Below, piece by piece: positions 53,694-62,583 of a stretch of 64,000 bases of DNA. The notes under the pieces are model-generated. The model did no database searches. It was given only the letters and a program-made list of their open reading frames with translations, and had not been told where the DNA came from. Each line of letters starts with the position of its first letter. The first letter of the stretch is position 1. Origin of the DNA: Panacagrimonas sp041603235 (GTDB lineage: Bacteria > Pseudomonadota > Gammaproteobacteria > Nevskiales > Nevskiaceae); contig JBFIES010000001.1 in the NCBI GenBank assembly GCA_041603235.1, positions 558,001-622,000 of the forward strand, written 5' to 3'. Position numbers and translations under genes: made by a program.

Positions 53694-54386
53694 TCAGGAA
53701 GCGCCGGCGTCGGCCAACTGTGCCAACAAGACCCTGGCTGCCTGTTGCTCGGCCGTTCGGCGGCTCGCCGCCGTGGCCAGCGCTTCGCCGTCTGCATCGG
53801 CTACGGTCGCCCGAACCGAGAAACTGCGTCGATGCGCTGGCCCGGATTCAGAGATGACCTCGTATACCGGCAAGGGACGATTCCGCGCCTGCAGCCATTC
53901 CTGCAAACGGGTCTTGGCATCCTTGAGCGACTCTGCGTCCGGCAGGTTTTCCAGCTCCGGGGCGAACAGGGCGTGACACACCTGGCTGACCTGGCCGAAT
54001 CCGCTGTCCAGATACACCGCTGCAATCACCGCCTCCAGGGCGTCTGCGAGCACCGAGTCCCGGCGCCATCCACCGCTCTTGCGTTCACCCTCGCCGATAA
54101 GCAGTGCTTCACCCAGATCCAGGCGCCGGGCAACCCCAGCCAGGGCCCGCTCACGGACCAGGCTGGAACGCAGCCGTGAAAGCGCACCCTCGCTTTCCTT
54201 CGGTCGCTGCCGGAACAGCAGTTCAGCGATGACAACGCTGATCAAGGCATCGCCGAGAAATTCGAGCCGCTCGTTGTTGTCAGCGGTGAACGAGCGATGC
54301 GTCAGCGCCCTGACAAGCAGACTCGGGTCTGCGAACTCATGACCGAGCCGCCTTGCCAGATCAGCGCACAGGCGCTCGTGTTCCAC
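53694..54386 (-). CDS. rnc: Ribonuclease III
   Basis: RNase III cleaves double-stranded RNA in rRNA processing. The signature NERLEFLGDALISVVIAEL is intact, with the second acidic site in DALEAVIAAVYLDSGF. A dsRNA-binding domain fills the last 75 residues. The 230-residue length is normal, and it lies six bases after the DUF4845 gene. Confidence 0.96.
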   Translation of the reverse strand: MEHERLCADLARRLGHEFADPSLLVRALTHRSFTADNNERLEFLGDALISVVIAELLFRQRPKESEGALSRLRSSLVRERALAGVARRLDLGEALLIGEGERKSGGWRRDSVLADALEAVIAAVYLDSGFGQVSQVCHALFAPELENLPDAESLKDAKTRLQEWLQARNRPLPVYEVISESGPAHRRSFSVRATVADADGEALATAASRRTAEQQAARVLLAQLADAGAS

Positions 54387-54392
54387 CTCAGA

Positions 54393-54779
54393 TCAGACGT
54401 CGCTGGCGGCGGAGCCCGACATCAGGTGCTCGCCCTTGAAGTGGACGACGACGAATACGTTGTAGAACAGATTGACCCGCGCTTCATAGTCGTAGGCCAG
54501 CGCGCGACCCTTGGGGGTGCGTTTGACCTTGATGTCCTTGTCGTCGATCTGGCTGATGTAGTCGATGTCCCAGCGACGCTCCAGCGACCGGCGAATTTCG
54601 CCAACCTCTGCACTGCCGGAATCCTTGGCAACGGTCTTGACCACTCGAACGATGGTGCCGTGGTTGAGGTACAAAGGCCCCACCTTGATGGCAATCAGGG
54701 CAAAGAAGGCAATAGTGCCAAAGACGAACAAGAGGCCGAACCAGCCAAGTCCCCGCTGACGTTTGATGGATTGCTGCAT
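54393..54779 (-). CDS. DUF4845 membrane protein
   Basis: A 128-residue protein with one N-terminal membrane helix (GWFGLLFVFGTIAFFALIAI) and a small beta/alpha domain carrying KVGPLYLNHGTI and WDIDYISQIDDKDI. The DUF4845 family sits almost invariably between lepB and rnc in gammaproteobacteria; its role is unknown. A 157-base gap separates it from lepB. Confidence 0.87.
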   Translation of the reverse strand: MQQSIKRQRGLGWFGLLFVFGTIAFFALIAIKVGPLYLNHGTIVRVVKTVAKDSGSAEVGEIRRSLERRWDIDYISQIDDKDIKVKRTPKGRALAYDYEARVNLFYNVFVVVHFKGEHLMSGSAASDV

Positions 54780-54936
54780 TTGCGTAATCCCTCCCTGGGA
54801 TGAAGTACCGCTAGATATGTAAATCCCTGCTCAAGTGTAGCGAGCAAGGGTTGGCCGGGCGCGCTTTGACGCAGAATCCAAGTCTACATACGAGAAAACG
54901 CGCATTTCGACCTTGGCGCCACCGGCGATTCAACTC

Positions 54937-55725
54937 CTAGCGAATGCGCGTACCGATGCGCGAGAGATTGGGCCGCATGATGCTCCCGTCCCAGCTCATC
55001 CAGACGAAAAACGCCTTGCCAACCAGATTACGCTCCGGGACCGTGCCCCAGCGCCGCGAATCGTAGCTGCCATCGCGATTATCGCCCATGGCGAAATACT
55101 GGCCTTCTGGAACGGTGAACTCGAAGTTCTCGGTAGGCGCATCCGGGTCCACGATGATGTGGTGTTCGTGATTTTCCAGATTTTCTTTCAGACGGTATGC
55201 CGCGCCGCCAGGCAAGCCCGTAACCGCCACGACCCCATCCGGCGTTTGCTCCAGAGCCTCGCCGTTGACGTAAAGAACCTTGTCTCGATACACGATGTGA
55301 TCCCCGGGCAGGCCAACCATGCGCTTGATGTAATCCACCGAGGGATCATTGGGCCAACGAAACACCACCACATCACCGCGCTCGGGCGTGCCGTTTCCGA
55401 GGAAGCGGGTGTGGAAGACCGGGTCGCGCAGGCCGTAGCTGAACTTGTTGACGAGGATGAAATCACCGATCAGCAGGGTCGGGATCATGGAACCCGAGGG
55501 AATCCTGAAAGGCTCTGCGACAAACGAGCGGAGCAACAGCACAGCCAGGATGACCGGAAAGAACGAACGGGAGAAATCGATCAGCCAGCCAGGTTTATCT
55601 TCGCCTTCAATCAGGCTCCGGCGCTTTGGCCCCAGCCAGAATTTGTCCAGCAGCCAACCCAGGCCGGTCAGCACCGTCAGCACCGTCAGCAATACCGCAA
55701 AGTCGAAATGCACGTCAGATGCCAT
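54937..55725 (-). CDS. lepB: Signal peptidase I
   Basis: LepB removes signal peptides from exported proteins at the inner membrane. The 262-residue protein has two N-terminal membrane helices (about residues 9-25 and 53-70). The catalytic serine is Ser79 (PSGSMIPTL) and the catalytic lysine Lys134 (YIKRMVGLPGD). The GDNRDGSYDSRRWG block is typical. It lies 24 bases after lepA. Confidence 0.96.
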   Translation of the reverse strand: MASDVHFDFAVLLTVLTVLTGLGWLLDKFWLGPKRRSLIEGEDKPGWLIDFSRSFFPVILAVLLLRSFVAEPFRIPSGSMIPTLLIGDFILVNKFSYGLRDPVFHTRFLGNGTPERGDVVVFRWPNDPSVDYIKRMVGLPGDHIVYRDKVLYVNGEALEQTPDGVVAVTGLPGGAAYRLKENLENHEHHIIVDPDAPTENFEFTVPEGQYFAMGDNRDGSYDSRRWGTVPERNLVGKAFFVWMSWDGSIMRPNLSRIGTRIR

Positions 55726-55749
55726 ACCGCGAACCTCGCAATTGAGCTG

Positions 55750-57552
55750 TTATTTTTTTCGATCCACGCCGAGAACCGCAAGAAAAGCCTCTTGCGGTAT
55801 CTCGACCGCGCCAACCTGCTTCATGCGCTTCTTGCCTTCCTTCTGCTTCTCCAGAAGCTTGCGCTTGCGCGAGATATCGCCACCGTAACACTTTGCCGTT
55901 ACGTCCTTGCGCAGGGCCTTGACCGTGCTGCGAGAAATAATCTTCGCGCCGATCGCGGCTTGGATAGCGACATCAAACTGCTGCCGGTGAATGACATCCT
56001 GCATGCGCTCGCACAGGTCCCGACCGCGCGGATACGCCGCATCCCGATGCACGATGGTGGCTAGTGCATCGACCCGCTCGCCATTGACCAGCACGTCCAG
56101 CTTGACCAGGTCAGCGGATTGGAATCGCAGGAATTCATACTCAAACGATGCATAGCCGCGCGACACGCTCTTCAGGCGATCAAAGAAATCCAGCACGACC
56201 TCGGCCAGCGGCATTTCCATTTCCAGCTGAACCTGCTGCCCCATGTAGCGCATGTTCTTCTGCACGCCGCGCTTTTCCATGCACAGCTGCATGACCGGGC
56301 CGACATAGCTCTGCGGCATCAGCACACGGGCAATAATGATGGGCTCACGCAGATCGGAAAATCCGCCGGGCTCAGGAAGTGCTGCAGGATTTTCAATCTT
56401 GCGAATCTCGCCATCATTCATTTCCAGCTCGTAGACCACCGACGGCGCCGTCGTGATCAGATTCAGCTTGTACTCGCGCTCAAGCCTCTCCTGCACGATC
56501 TCCATGTGGAGCATGCCGAGAAACCCGATGCGGAAGCCAAAGCCCAATGCGCCAGAGTTTTCAGGCTCGAACTGCAAGGCTGAATCGTTCAGCCTCAGCT
56601 TGGACAGAGACTCCCGGAAATCTTCAAAGTCATCCGCGTCAATCGGGAACAAACCGGCAAACACGCGCGGCTGGATATTGCGAAAGCCTGGAAGGCGCTC
56701 TGTGCAGGGATCGCTGCTCAGGGTCAGCGTGTCACCAACCGGGGCGCCGAAAATGTCCTTGATGCCGGCAATGAGAAAACCGACTTCGCCGGTTTCCAGC
56801 GCGTCCTTGAACACACGCTTGGGTGCGTGCACACCCAGCATGCTGACTTCGTGGTCGCGCCCAGTGGACATGACTCGCACTTTCTGACCTTTCTCGATGC
56901 GTCCGTTCACAATCCGCACCAGCGACACAACGCCCAGATAAGGGTCAAACCAGGAATCAACAATCAGTGCCTGCAGCTTGCCCTCAGTGTTGCCCTTGGG
57001 CGGCGGAAGCCGGGTCACTACCGCTTCGAGCACTTCTTCGACGCCCAGTCCTGTCTTGGCTGAAATGCGCAGCGCGTCCGTTGCCTCGATACCAATGACC
57101 TGCTCGATCTCTTCTGCAACGCGCTCGGGTTCGGAGTTTTGCAGATCCACCTTGTTGAGAATCGGCACGACTTCCAGATTCATGTCCAGCGCCGTGTAGC
57201 AATTGGCCACCGACTGCGCTTCCACGCCCTGGCTGGCATCAACCACCAGCAGTGCGCCCTCGCATGAAGCCAGCGAGCGCGAGACTTCGTAGCTGAAGTC
57301 CACATGCCCGGGGGTGTCGATCAGATTGAGTTGGTAGATCTGGCCATCGCGCGCCTTGTAATTCAGCGAGACCGCCTGTGCCTTGATGGTGATCCCGCGT
57401 TCGCGCTCGATCGGATTGTTGTCGAGCACCTGCGCCTGCATCTCGCGCGCCTGAAGACCGCCCGTGAGCTGGATAAATCGATCGGCCAGAGTCGACTTGC
57501 CATGGTCGATATGGGCAATGATGCAGAAGTTGCGAATATTCGCCAGGTTCAC
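55750..57552 (-). CDS. lepA: Elongation factor 4 (LepA)
   Basis: LepA is a ribosomal GTPase that back-translocates or remodels stalled ribosomes. The 600-residue protein has the G1 motif AHIDHGKSTLADR, G3 DTPGHVDF, G4 NKVDL, and the LepA-specific C-terminal domain (SRSTVKALRKDVTAKCYGGD). It begins about 150 bases after the histone-like gene. Confidence 0.97.
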   Translation of the reverse strand: MNLANIRNFCIIAHIDHGKSTLADRFIQLTGGLQAREMQAQVLDNNPIERERGITIKAQAVSLNYKARDGQIYQLNLIDTPGHVDFSYEVSRSLASCEGALLVVDASQGVEAQSVANCYTALDMNLEVVPILNKVDLQNSEPERVAEEIEQVIGIEATDALRISAKTGLGVEEVLEAVVTRLPPPKGNTEGKLQALIVDSWFDPYLGVVSLVRIVNGRIEKGQKVRVMSTGRDHEVSMLGVHAPKRVFKDALETGEVGFLIAGIKDIFGAPVGDTLTLSSDPCTERLPGFRNIQPRVFAGLFPIDADDFEDFRESLSKLRLNDSALQFEPENSGALGFGFRIGFLGMLHMEIVQERLEREYKLNLITTAPSVVYELEMNDGEIRKIENPAALPEPGGFSDLREPIIIARVLMPQSYVGPVMQLCMEKRGVQKNMRYMGQQVQLEMEMPLAEVVLDFFDRLKSVSRGYASFEYEFLRFQSADLVKLDVLVNGERVDALATIVHRDAAYPRGRDLCERMQDVIHRQQFDVAIQAAIGAKIISRSTVKALRKDVTAKCYGGDISRKRKLLEKQKEGKKRMKQVGAVEIPQEAFLAVLGVDRKK

Positions 57553-57708
57553 GACGACCTACATACAAAAAAGGCCGCGGAGTATAGCGTTTTGGCAGGC
57601 AGGGGATCAGCCCCGGCGCAGATTTCCCGGGCCTCTTTGCCAGCCTTGGTCCGGACCCGCCCGCCGCACTGCCCCGTTCGGGGGCAGCGACGGCTAAGGG
57701 GTCAAAGC

Positions 57709-58161
57709 CTATTTCTTGCTGGTGGCCTTGCGCACGCTCTTGCGTGCCTTCTTGGCCGTTTTCTTGACGGTTTTCCGAGCATTTCCAGCGGCTTTCTTGA
57801 CCGTCTTCCTGGCACTCTTGGTGGTCTTTCGCACCGTTTTCTTGGCCGCCTTGCTCCGGCTGCCAGCTGTTTTCTTGACCGACTTGGCGGCTTTCTTGGC
57901 TGCCTTGACGACACGGGTCGCGGACGGCTTCTTGCTGCTCTTGACCGCCTTTTCAAGCGAGGACAAGCGCCCATCCAGTGACTTGCGCACGCGACTGATC
58001 ACACGAAGCAGTTCCTGCTTCTGGACCGAAGAGCCTTCGTCCAGTTTCTGAGTCACGGTGGATAGCAGATTGTCGAGGTCGGTTACGACGCCAGTGAAGG
58101 CCTTGCGTGCACGATCGGCGAGATCACCCGAGAGCTGATTGAGGTTGAGCTTTGTGGCCAC
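57709..58161 (-). CDS. Histone H1-like Lys/Ala-rich protein
   Basis: The start is GTG 58161, with AGGA eight bases upstream, giving 150 residues. Residues 1-70 form an amphipathic helical region (LSGDLADRARKAFTGVVTDL). The last 80 residues are a run of KKAAKSVKKT-like units rich in Lys, Ala, Thr and Arg, like the tails of histone H1 and of AlgP. It probably binds DNA, RNA or polyphosphate non-specifically. A GC hairpin (57669-57687) without a T run lies just after the stop. Confidence 0.78.
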   Translation of the reverse strand: MATKLNLNQLSGDLADRARKAFTGVVTDLDNLLSTVTQKLDEGSSVQKQELLRVISRVRKSLDGRLSSLEKAVKSSKKPSATRVVKAAKKAAKSVKKTAGSRSKAAKKTVRKTTKSARKTVKKAAGNARKTVKKTAKKARKSVRKATSKK

Positions 58162-58261
58162 GGTTGAATTCCTCTTGAGGACGCGCGTCAAATTAGACGC
58201 GGTTCAATGTTAGGACTCGATTCGCCAGAGAACAAACCTTTTGTGCCGCTGCAAGGCCGTC

Positions 58262-58549
58262 TCAGCTTCGCTCATTGTCGTTGAGCATTTCGTCGAACCA
58301 CTGCTCGAACGCCCGCTCGTCGAACCTGCCTTCGCAGATCACCTCCTGCCAGGCATCCACCAGTACCGGAATACGCAGCCCATATCGTCGCTTCAGAAGC
58401 TCATCTTCATCCACATCCACGAATTCCAGAGAAGTGACATTGGCGAACAGGCGGTGACCGCGCAGGGCAATCTCCATGTACTCACACAACTCGCATTCAC
58501 CGCGCGTCATGAGACGAAGATGAATCTCTGCGGATGTTCCTTCGTTCAT
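58262..58549 (-). CDS. Glutaredoxin-like protein (DUF836 type)
   Basis: A 95-residue thioredoxin-fold protein. A CELC active site (residues 19-22) is in MTRGECELCEYMEIAL, and the cis-Pro is in LRIPVLVD. It begins two bases after the mucD stop, so it is in the same operon. Substrate and redox partner are unknown. Confidence 0.85.
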   Translation of the reverse strand: MNEGTSAEIHLRLMTRGECELCEYMEIALRGHRLFANVTSLEFVDVDEDELLKRRYGLRIPVLVDAWQEVICEGRFDERAFEQWFDEMLNDNERS

Positions 58550-58551
58550 TT

Positions 58552-59982
58552 TCAGGGAATATCAAGCGGCATGAAGGAAGGCGCGCCTTCACGGCTGACC
58601 AGCATCGGAACCGTGCTTCCAGGCGTCAGTCTTGCGGCGACTTCGGCAAAGCGCTCCGGAGAATCTACCTCCTGCCCCGCCAATGACAAAACCACATCGC
58701 CTGTGCGTACACCGGCGGCGCGGGCCGGTCCACGCGATACCTGCTCAACCCGCACGCCACCTGAGTTCACACGCAGACGCCGCCGCTCTTCATCACTGAG
58801 GGCGGTGACCACCATGCCCAACGCACCATCTGCAGCCGGCTCAGGCCGCGGCGAAGGCTGCGACACCACGTCGGACGGTTCTTCCTCCAGCACCCCCACT
58901 TCAATCTGAAACTTGAGGCGCTCACCGCCACGTATCACTTCCAGGGGCAGCACCTGGCCAGGATCGGCTCGTCCAACCAGCGGCGGCAGGCTTCCGGAAA
59001 TGGGCAGTGATTCACCGTTGAAGCTGACGATGATATCGCCAGGCTTGAGGCCAGACTCCTGCGCCGGACTATTGGGCATGATGCGGGAGATCAGAGCACC
59101 TTCTGCGCGCTCCATATTGAATGATTGCGCAAGATCTCCATCGACTTCCTGCACCACCACTCCGAGCCAGCCTCGCGTCACTCGCCCCTTGTCGCGCAAC
59201 TGCACCGCGACACGCGAGGCGATATCAATCGGTATCGAGAAACTCACCCCCTGAAAACTCCCGGACTGTGAGTAGATCTGCGAGTTGATGCCAACCACTT
59301 CACCCTCCAGATTGAATAGAGGACCACCCGAATTTCCCGGATTGATGGCCACGTCGGTCTGGATAAAGGGAACGTATTGCTCGGTGTGCAAGCTGCGACC
59401 CTTGGCAGAGACGATGCCAGCGGTCACCGAAAAATCGAAGCTGAAAGGCGATCCGATGGCGAAGACCCATTGTCCGGGGCGCAGCTTCTGCGAGTCGCCG
59501 ATGCGAACGGCCTGCAACCCCTTGGCATCGATCTTGAGCAAGGCCAGGTCGGTGGAGCGATCCACGCCCACCAATTGCGCCGGCAGTTCGCGGCGATCCA
59601 GCAGCCGGACGATGATCTTTCCAGCACCCTCGACCACGTGATAGTTAGTCAAGATGTAGCCGTTTTCCCACAGGACAAAACCTGACCCTAGCGGTTCGGG
59701 TTCTGGTTCGGCTGGAGCAGCTGCCCCGTCCTCGGGCCCATCTGGCGGTGTCGCCCGCTTCTCAAGATAACGTCGAAACCATTCTGGGGTCTGTTCGTCA
59801 TACTCGGGAATATCAGCGGCGGTGGCCACCGCGACGGCGCTGATATTGACCACCGAGGCACTGTTGTCTTCCACCAGCGTGGCGAAGTCGGGCAGTCCGT
59901 TGTGAGCCTTGCCGCATGCGCCGGAAAGCAGGGCCAGAAACAGTAGTACGCAGACCCTCATGGGTCGCAATGAGACGGGCAT
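58552..59982 (-). CDS. mucD: DegP/MucD-type periplasmic serine protease
   Basis: A 476-residue HtrA protease. The N-terminus is a signal peptide, possibly lipoprotein-like (LLSGACGK). The catalytic triad is His in LTNYHVVEG, Asp in DRSTDLALL and Ser in NPGNSGGPLF. Two PDZ domains follow, about residues 260-350 and 380-470. It degrades misfolded envelope proteins and belongs to the sigma-E system encoded upstream. Starts at 59982 and 59961 are both possible. Confidence 0.92.
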   Translation of the reverse strand: MPVSLRPMRVCVLLFLALLSGACGKAHNGLPDFATLVEDNSASVVNISAVAVATAADIPEYDEQTPEWFRRYLEKRATPPDGPEDGAAAPAEPEPEPLGSGFVLWENGYILTNYHVVEGAGKIIVRLLDRRELPAQLVGVDRSTDLALLKIDAKGLQAVRIGDSQKLRPGQWVFAIGSPFSFDFSVTAGIVSAKGRSLHTEQYVPFIQTDVAINPGNSGGPLFNLEGEVVGINSQIYSQSGSFQGVSFSIPIDIASRVAVQLRDKGRVTRGWLGVVVQEVDGDLAQSFNMERAEGALISRIMPNSPAQESGLKPGDIIVSFNGESLPISGSLPPLVGRADPGQVLPLEVIRGGERLKFQIEVGVLEEEPSDVVSQPSPRPEPAADGALGMVVTALSDEERRRLRVNSGGVRVEQVSRGPARAAGVRTGDVVLSLAGQEVDSPERFAEVAARLTPGSTVPMLVSREGAPSFMPLDIP

Positions 59983-60085
59983 GTATGGTCGCCGTTGTCA
60001 GCTGAGGGGATGAGCACGGCAATTTTAGCGCGTTTGCTCTGGCCTCCCTCGATTCGCGCCCCTTGCGGCAGCGCCGCGCGGTACC

Positions 60086-61156
60086 TCAGCGGGCGTCGAT
60101 CGCCTCAGCAGCAAACTTGGAACCCAGGTCCTGCCGGCCCTGTGCGGCTTCCAGATTGTCGCCAATCATCTTGATCGTATGGCGCGGGACCTCTCCCACG
60201 ACCGTGACCTGAACGTCTCCGGCCGAACGGCTGTAGGCGTTGAGCGGCCCCATGCGGTCCAGGCGCTGTGCAGCCGGCTGGATCTCCGAGCTCGTCGGAC
60301 GCAAGACTCTGTAGACGGAGACGGCGCTCAGGCCGTCACTCAAAACTACGTGCTCACGAACACCGGCTGGAGAAGCCTGAACCCGCCGTCGAACCACGCG
60401 AAACCCGGGTGGCAACTTGGAGAATTTCGCATGCTCCTGCTCATCAACGACTTCGGTCTCCTCAATCGCGACCGGCTCGCTGGCATGGGCCTGGGCAATG
60501 GCGTCAACGGCCGTTTCAGTGGATTCCCGTACCTGCTCCTCCGGTGTGACGGCCCTGAAAGCGGCATCCGGAATACTTTGCGGGAAGCTCACTTCGGTGA
60601 AGAACATCTGCTCCAGCAATCGGCCATCCGGCGCCACCAAGCTCAGCTTGAGGGGGACCGCAGAATCACGGTCTGCCCAGACCTCATAGCCGTAGCGAAA
60701 CTCGTCGCGTGGCGCGATGGCGATGCCGCGACACTTGCGCCCTGCAATACGCGCCTCACCCAGTTCCTTGACCTCATAGTAGGCACTGATCTGCTGCAAC
60801 CGCTCCGGCGACAGTGACAGGAGCAGTCCCTTGGGGCTGGCCGCACGGCGCGCAGTAAGCCTCCGATCACGGGGCAACAGACAGGTCAGCTTGTCGTTCT
60901 GCTTGAGGACTTCGCGAACTTCGCCGGTCATGGACTGAATCCGCTCACGCTCGGAGCCGTCCGCAAACCGATGCGTCACACGGAAAGTCTCGAGCACGTC
61001 GTCGCCTCGATAGACCAGCACGCCTTCATAATTTGTCGCGCGGGCCGCTGCTGCTGCCTTGACCAACCAGTCACCCGCCTGGCCTTCAGCCGCTTGTGCA
61101 CCGAGATTCAGGCACAGGCCGAGAGCAAGGCCGGCGTAGACGAGCCCCCGCTTCAT
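60086..61156 (-). CDS. rseB: Sigma-E regulator RseB (MucB)
   Basis: A 356-residue periplasmic protein with signal peptide MKRGLVYAGLALGLCLNLG. It has the MucB/RseB N-domain (ATNYEGVLVYRGDDVLETFRV) and the smaller C-domain (SKLPPGFRVVRRRV). RseB binds RseA and guards it against proteolysis until lipopolysaccharide displaces it. The ATG shares one base with the rseA stop (TAATG). Confidence 0.92.
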   Translation of the reverse strand: MKRGLVYAGLALGLCLNLGAQAAEGQAGDWLVKAAAAARATNYEGVLVYRGDDVLETFRVTHRFADGSERERIQSMTGEVREVLKQNDKLTCLLPRDRRLTARRAASPKGLLLSLSPERLQQISAYYEVKELGEARIAGRKCRGIAIAPRDEFRYGYEVWADRDSAVPLKLSLVAPDGRLLEQMFFTEVSFPQSIPDAAFRAVTPEEQVRESTETAVDAIAQAHASEPVAIEETEVVDEQEHAKFSKLPPGFRVVRRRVQASPAGVREHVVLSDGLSAVSVYRVLRPTSSEIQPAAQRLDRMGPLNAYSRSAGDVQVTVVGEVPRHTIKMIGDNLEAAQGRQDLGSKFAAEAIDAR

Positions 61157-61782
61157 TAACGAAACTCGCCCGGATAGGGCTGATACTCGGCGGTATGCGC
61201 GGCAAAGCGGGCATAGCGCAAGGTGCCGCCAACGCCTTCACCGGAGACCGCATTGCTGTGGTCCATCAGGTATTCCCGCAGCATTTGGGAATGTGCCTCG
61301 TCATCGTTGCTGGCAACCTGGGTAGATTGCGGCGCTGAACTTCCGGTCCACTGGAGAGGTTCTGCGCTGGCCACGGTCGCGGTCGCCGGGCTCTCAAATT
61401 CTTGTTGCGTGGTCGCCTGCGGCTGAATCAGCAGAACGGCGGCGGCGCCCATGGAGGCTGCTGCGGCAAAACCCACCACCGGCTTCCAGTAACGTTTGCG
61501 TACACCAGACTGCACCGCTGGCGCTGGCGTTTCTGGCCGCGCGAAAGGAACGACCGTATCGCCGCCTTCCACCGGAGCATCATCCAGTTGCGCCATCACG
61601 CCAGCACAAATGCAGGGCAGGTTGGAATCGAAGCGCGCGCCAGACTGTGCCTCGCGCGTCATGCACAGCCGGCTCCATTGTTCTGCCAGCTCAGGATCTC
61701 GATCCATCTCTTCCAGCAACTGGTCCAGCTCTGGGCCCTGGCACTGCCCGTCGAGCAGTGCAGACAATGAAGCATTGTTCAT
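61156..61782 (-). CDS. rseA: Anti-sigma-E factor RseA (MucA)
   Basis: A 208-residue anti-sigma factor from ATG 61782; ATG 61794 is also possible. Residues 1 to about 75 are the cytoplasmic sigma-binding domain (NNASLSALLDGQCQGPELDQ). One membrane helix (VVGFAAAASMGAAAVLLI) follows, then a periplasmic tail that RseB should bind. It lies 130 bases after rpoE, a longer gap than usual. Confidence 0.88.
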   Translation of the reverse strand: MNNASLSALLDGQCQGPELDQLLEEMDRDPELAEQWSRLCMTREAQSGARFDSNLPCICAGVMAQLDDAPVEGGDTVVPFARPETPAPAVQSGVRKRYWKPVVGFAAAASMGAAAVLLIQPQATTQQEFESPATATVASAEPLQWTGSSAPQSTQVASNDDEAHSQMLREYLMDHSNAVSGEGVGGTLRYARFAAHTAEYQPYPGEFR

Positions 61783-61912
61783 GTGGGAGCTCATTTCCTG
61801 AAAAAAGTCGGTTCGAATCTGACGGAATGCGATGGTTCCCAAACTAAACCGCAGCTTAACGGGAAAGTTCCATCGGGGCGACAAGTGGTCAGTGAAGGGA
61901 TCATGTGCGGGT

Positions 61913-62491
61913 TCACTCCATCAGCGGCTTGATCACGGCATCAATGGCTTCACGCGCCCTGAAGATGCGGGATCGAACAGTTCCAATCGGGCAATTCATG
62001 ACGTCGGCGATGTCCTCGTATGACAAACCTTCCAACTCGCGCAAGGTAATGGCCTGGCGCAGGTCCGGCGGAAGGCTGGCGATGGTTTGCCCAACCTGCT
62101 GCCGTATTTCGTCTGACAACAGAAGTGCCTCAGGAGTTGCAACATCGCTCATTTGTTCGGTGTGGCCGAACTGTTCAGCTTCGTCCACGTCGATGTCCTG
62201 GGTGCTGGGCCGGCGATTGCGCGCAACCAGATGATTCTTCGCCGTGTTGATGCCGATGCGATAAAGCCAGGTATAGAAGGCGCTCTGGCCGCGAAACCCC
62301 GGCAGCGCGCGCCAGGCCTTGATGAAGCTTTCCTGTGCGACGTCGGGTGCGTCGGCCTCGCCCACCAGACGGCTGACCAACTGGATGATCTTGTGCTGGT
62401 ATTTACGCAGAAGCAGCTCGAAAGCGCGCTTGTCTCCGGCCTGCGCGCGCGCTACAAGCTGATCATCCACCCCTGGCTGCTGTTCACTCAT
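61913..62491 (-). CDS. rpoE: Extracytoplasmic-function sigma factor RpoE (AlgU)
   Basis: A 192-residue sigma-E from ATG 62491 (MSEQQPGVDDQLVARAQAGD); a start at 62560 would add 23 unrelated residues. Region 2 reads DVAQESFIKAWRALPGFRGQ and region 4 LPPDLRQAITLRELEGLSYE, both canonical. It directs transcription of envelope-stress genes. It is divergent from nadB, 92 bases apart. Confidence 0.96.
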   Translation of the reverse strand: MSEQQPGVDDQLVARAQAGDKRAFELLLRKYQHKIIQLVSRLVGEADAPDVAQESFIKAWRALPGFRGQSAFYTWLYRIGINTAKNHLVARNRRPSTQDIDVDEAEQFGHTEQMSDVATPEALLLSDEIRQQVGQTIASLPPDLRQAITLRELEGLSYEDIADVMNCPIGTVRSRIFRAREAIDAVIKPLME

Positions 62492-62583
62492 TCGTTCTGA
62501 TTCAGATTGGCGGGACACAGAGACCACCCCTGCATCGCTCAGCCATTCATAATTGGACACAGTCTATCAATCAGGCCATCACA

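Noticed and set aside
54937..56064. 383-codon plus-strand frame over lepB and lepA
   Set aside because: It is antisense to two essential, clearly recognised genes.
57669..57687. GC hairpin after the H1-like gene as a terminator
   Set aside because: The stem is good but no T run follows on the minus strand, so termination is not supported.
61801..61825. GGTTCGAATCTG, resembling a tRNA T-loop
   Set aside because: No acceptor stem, anticodon arm or CCA-end partner can be paired around it; it lies just upstream of rseA.
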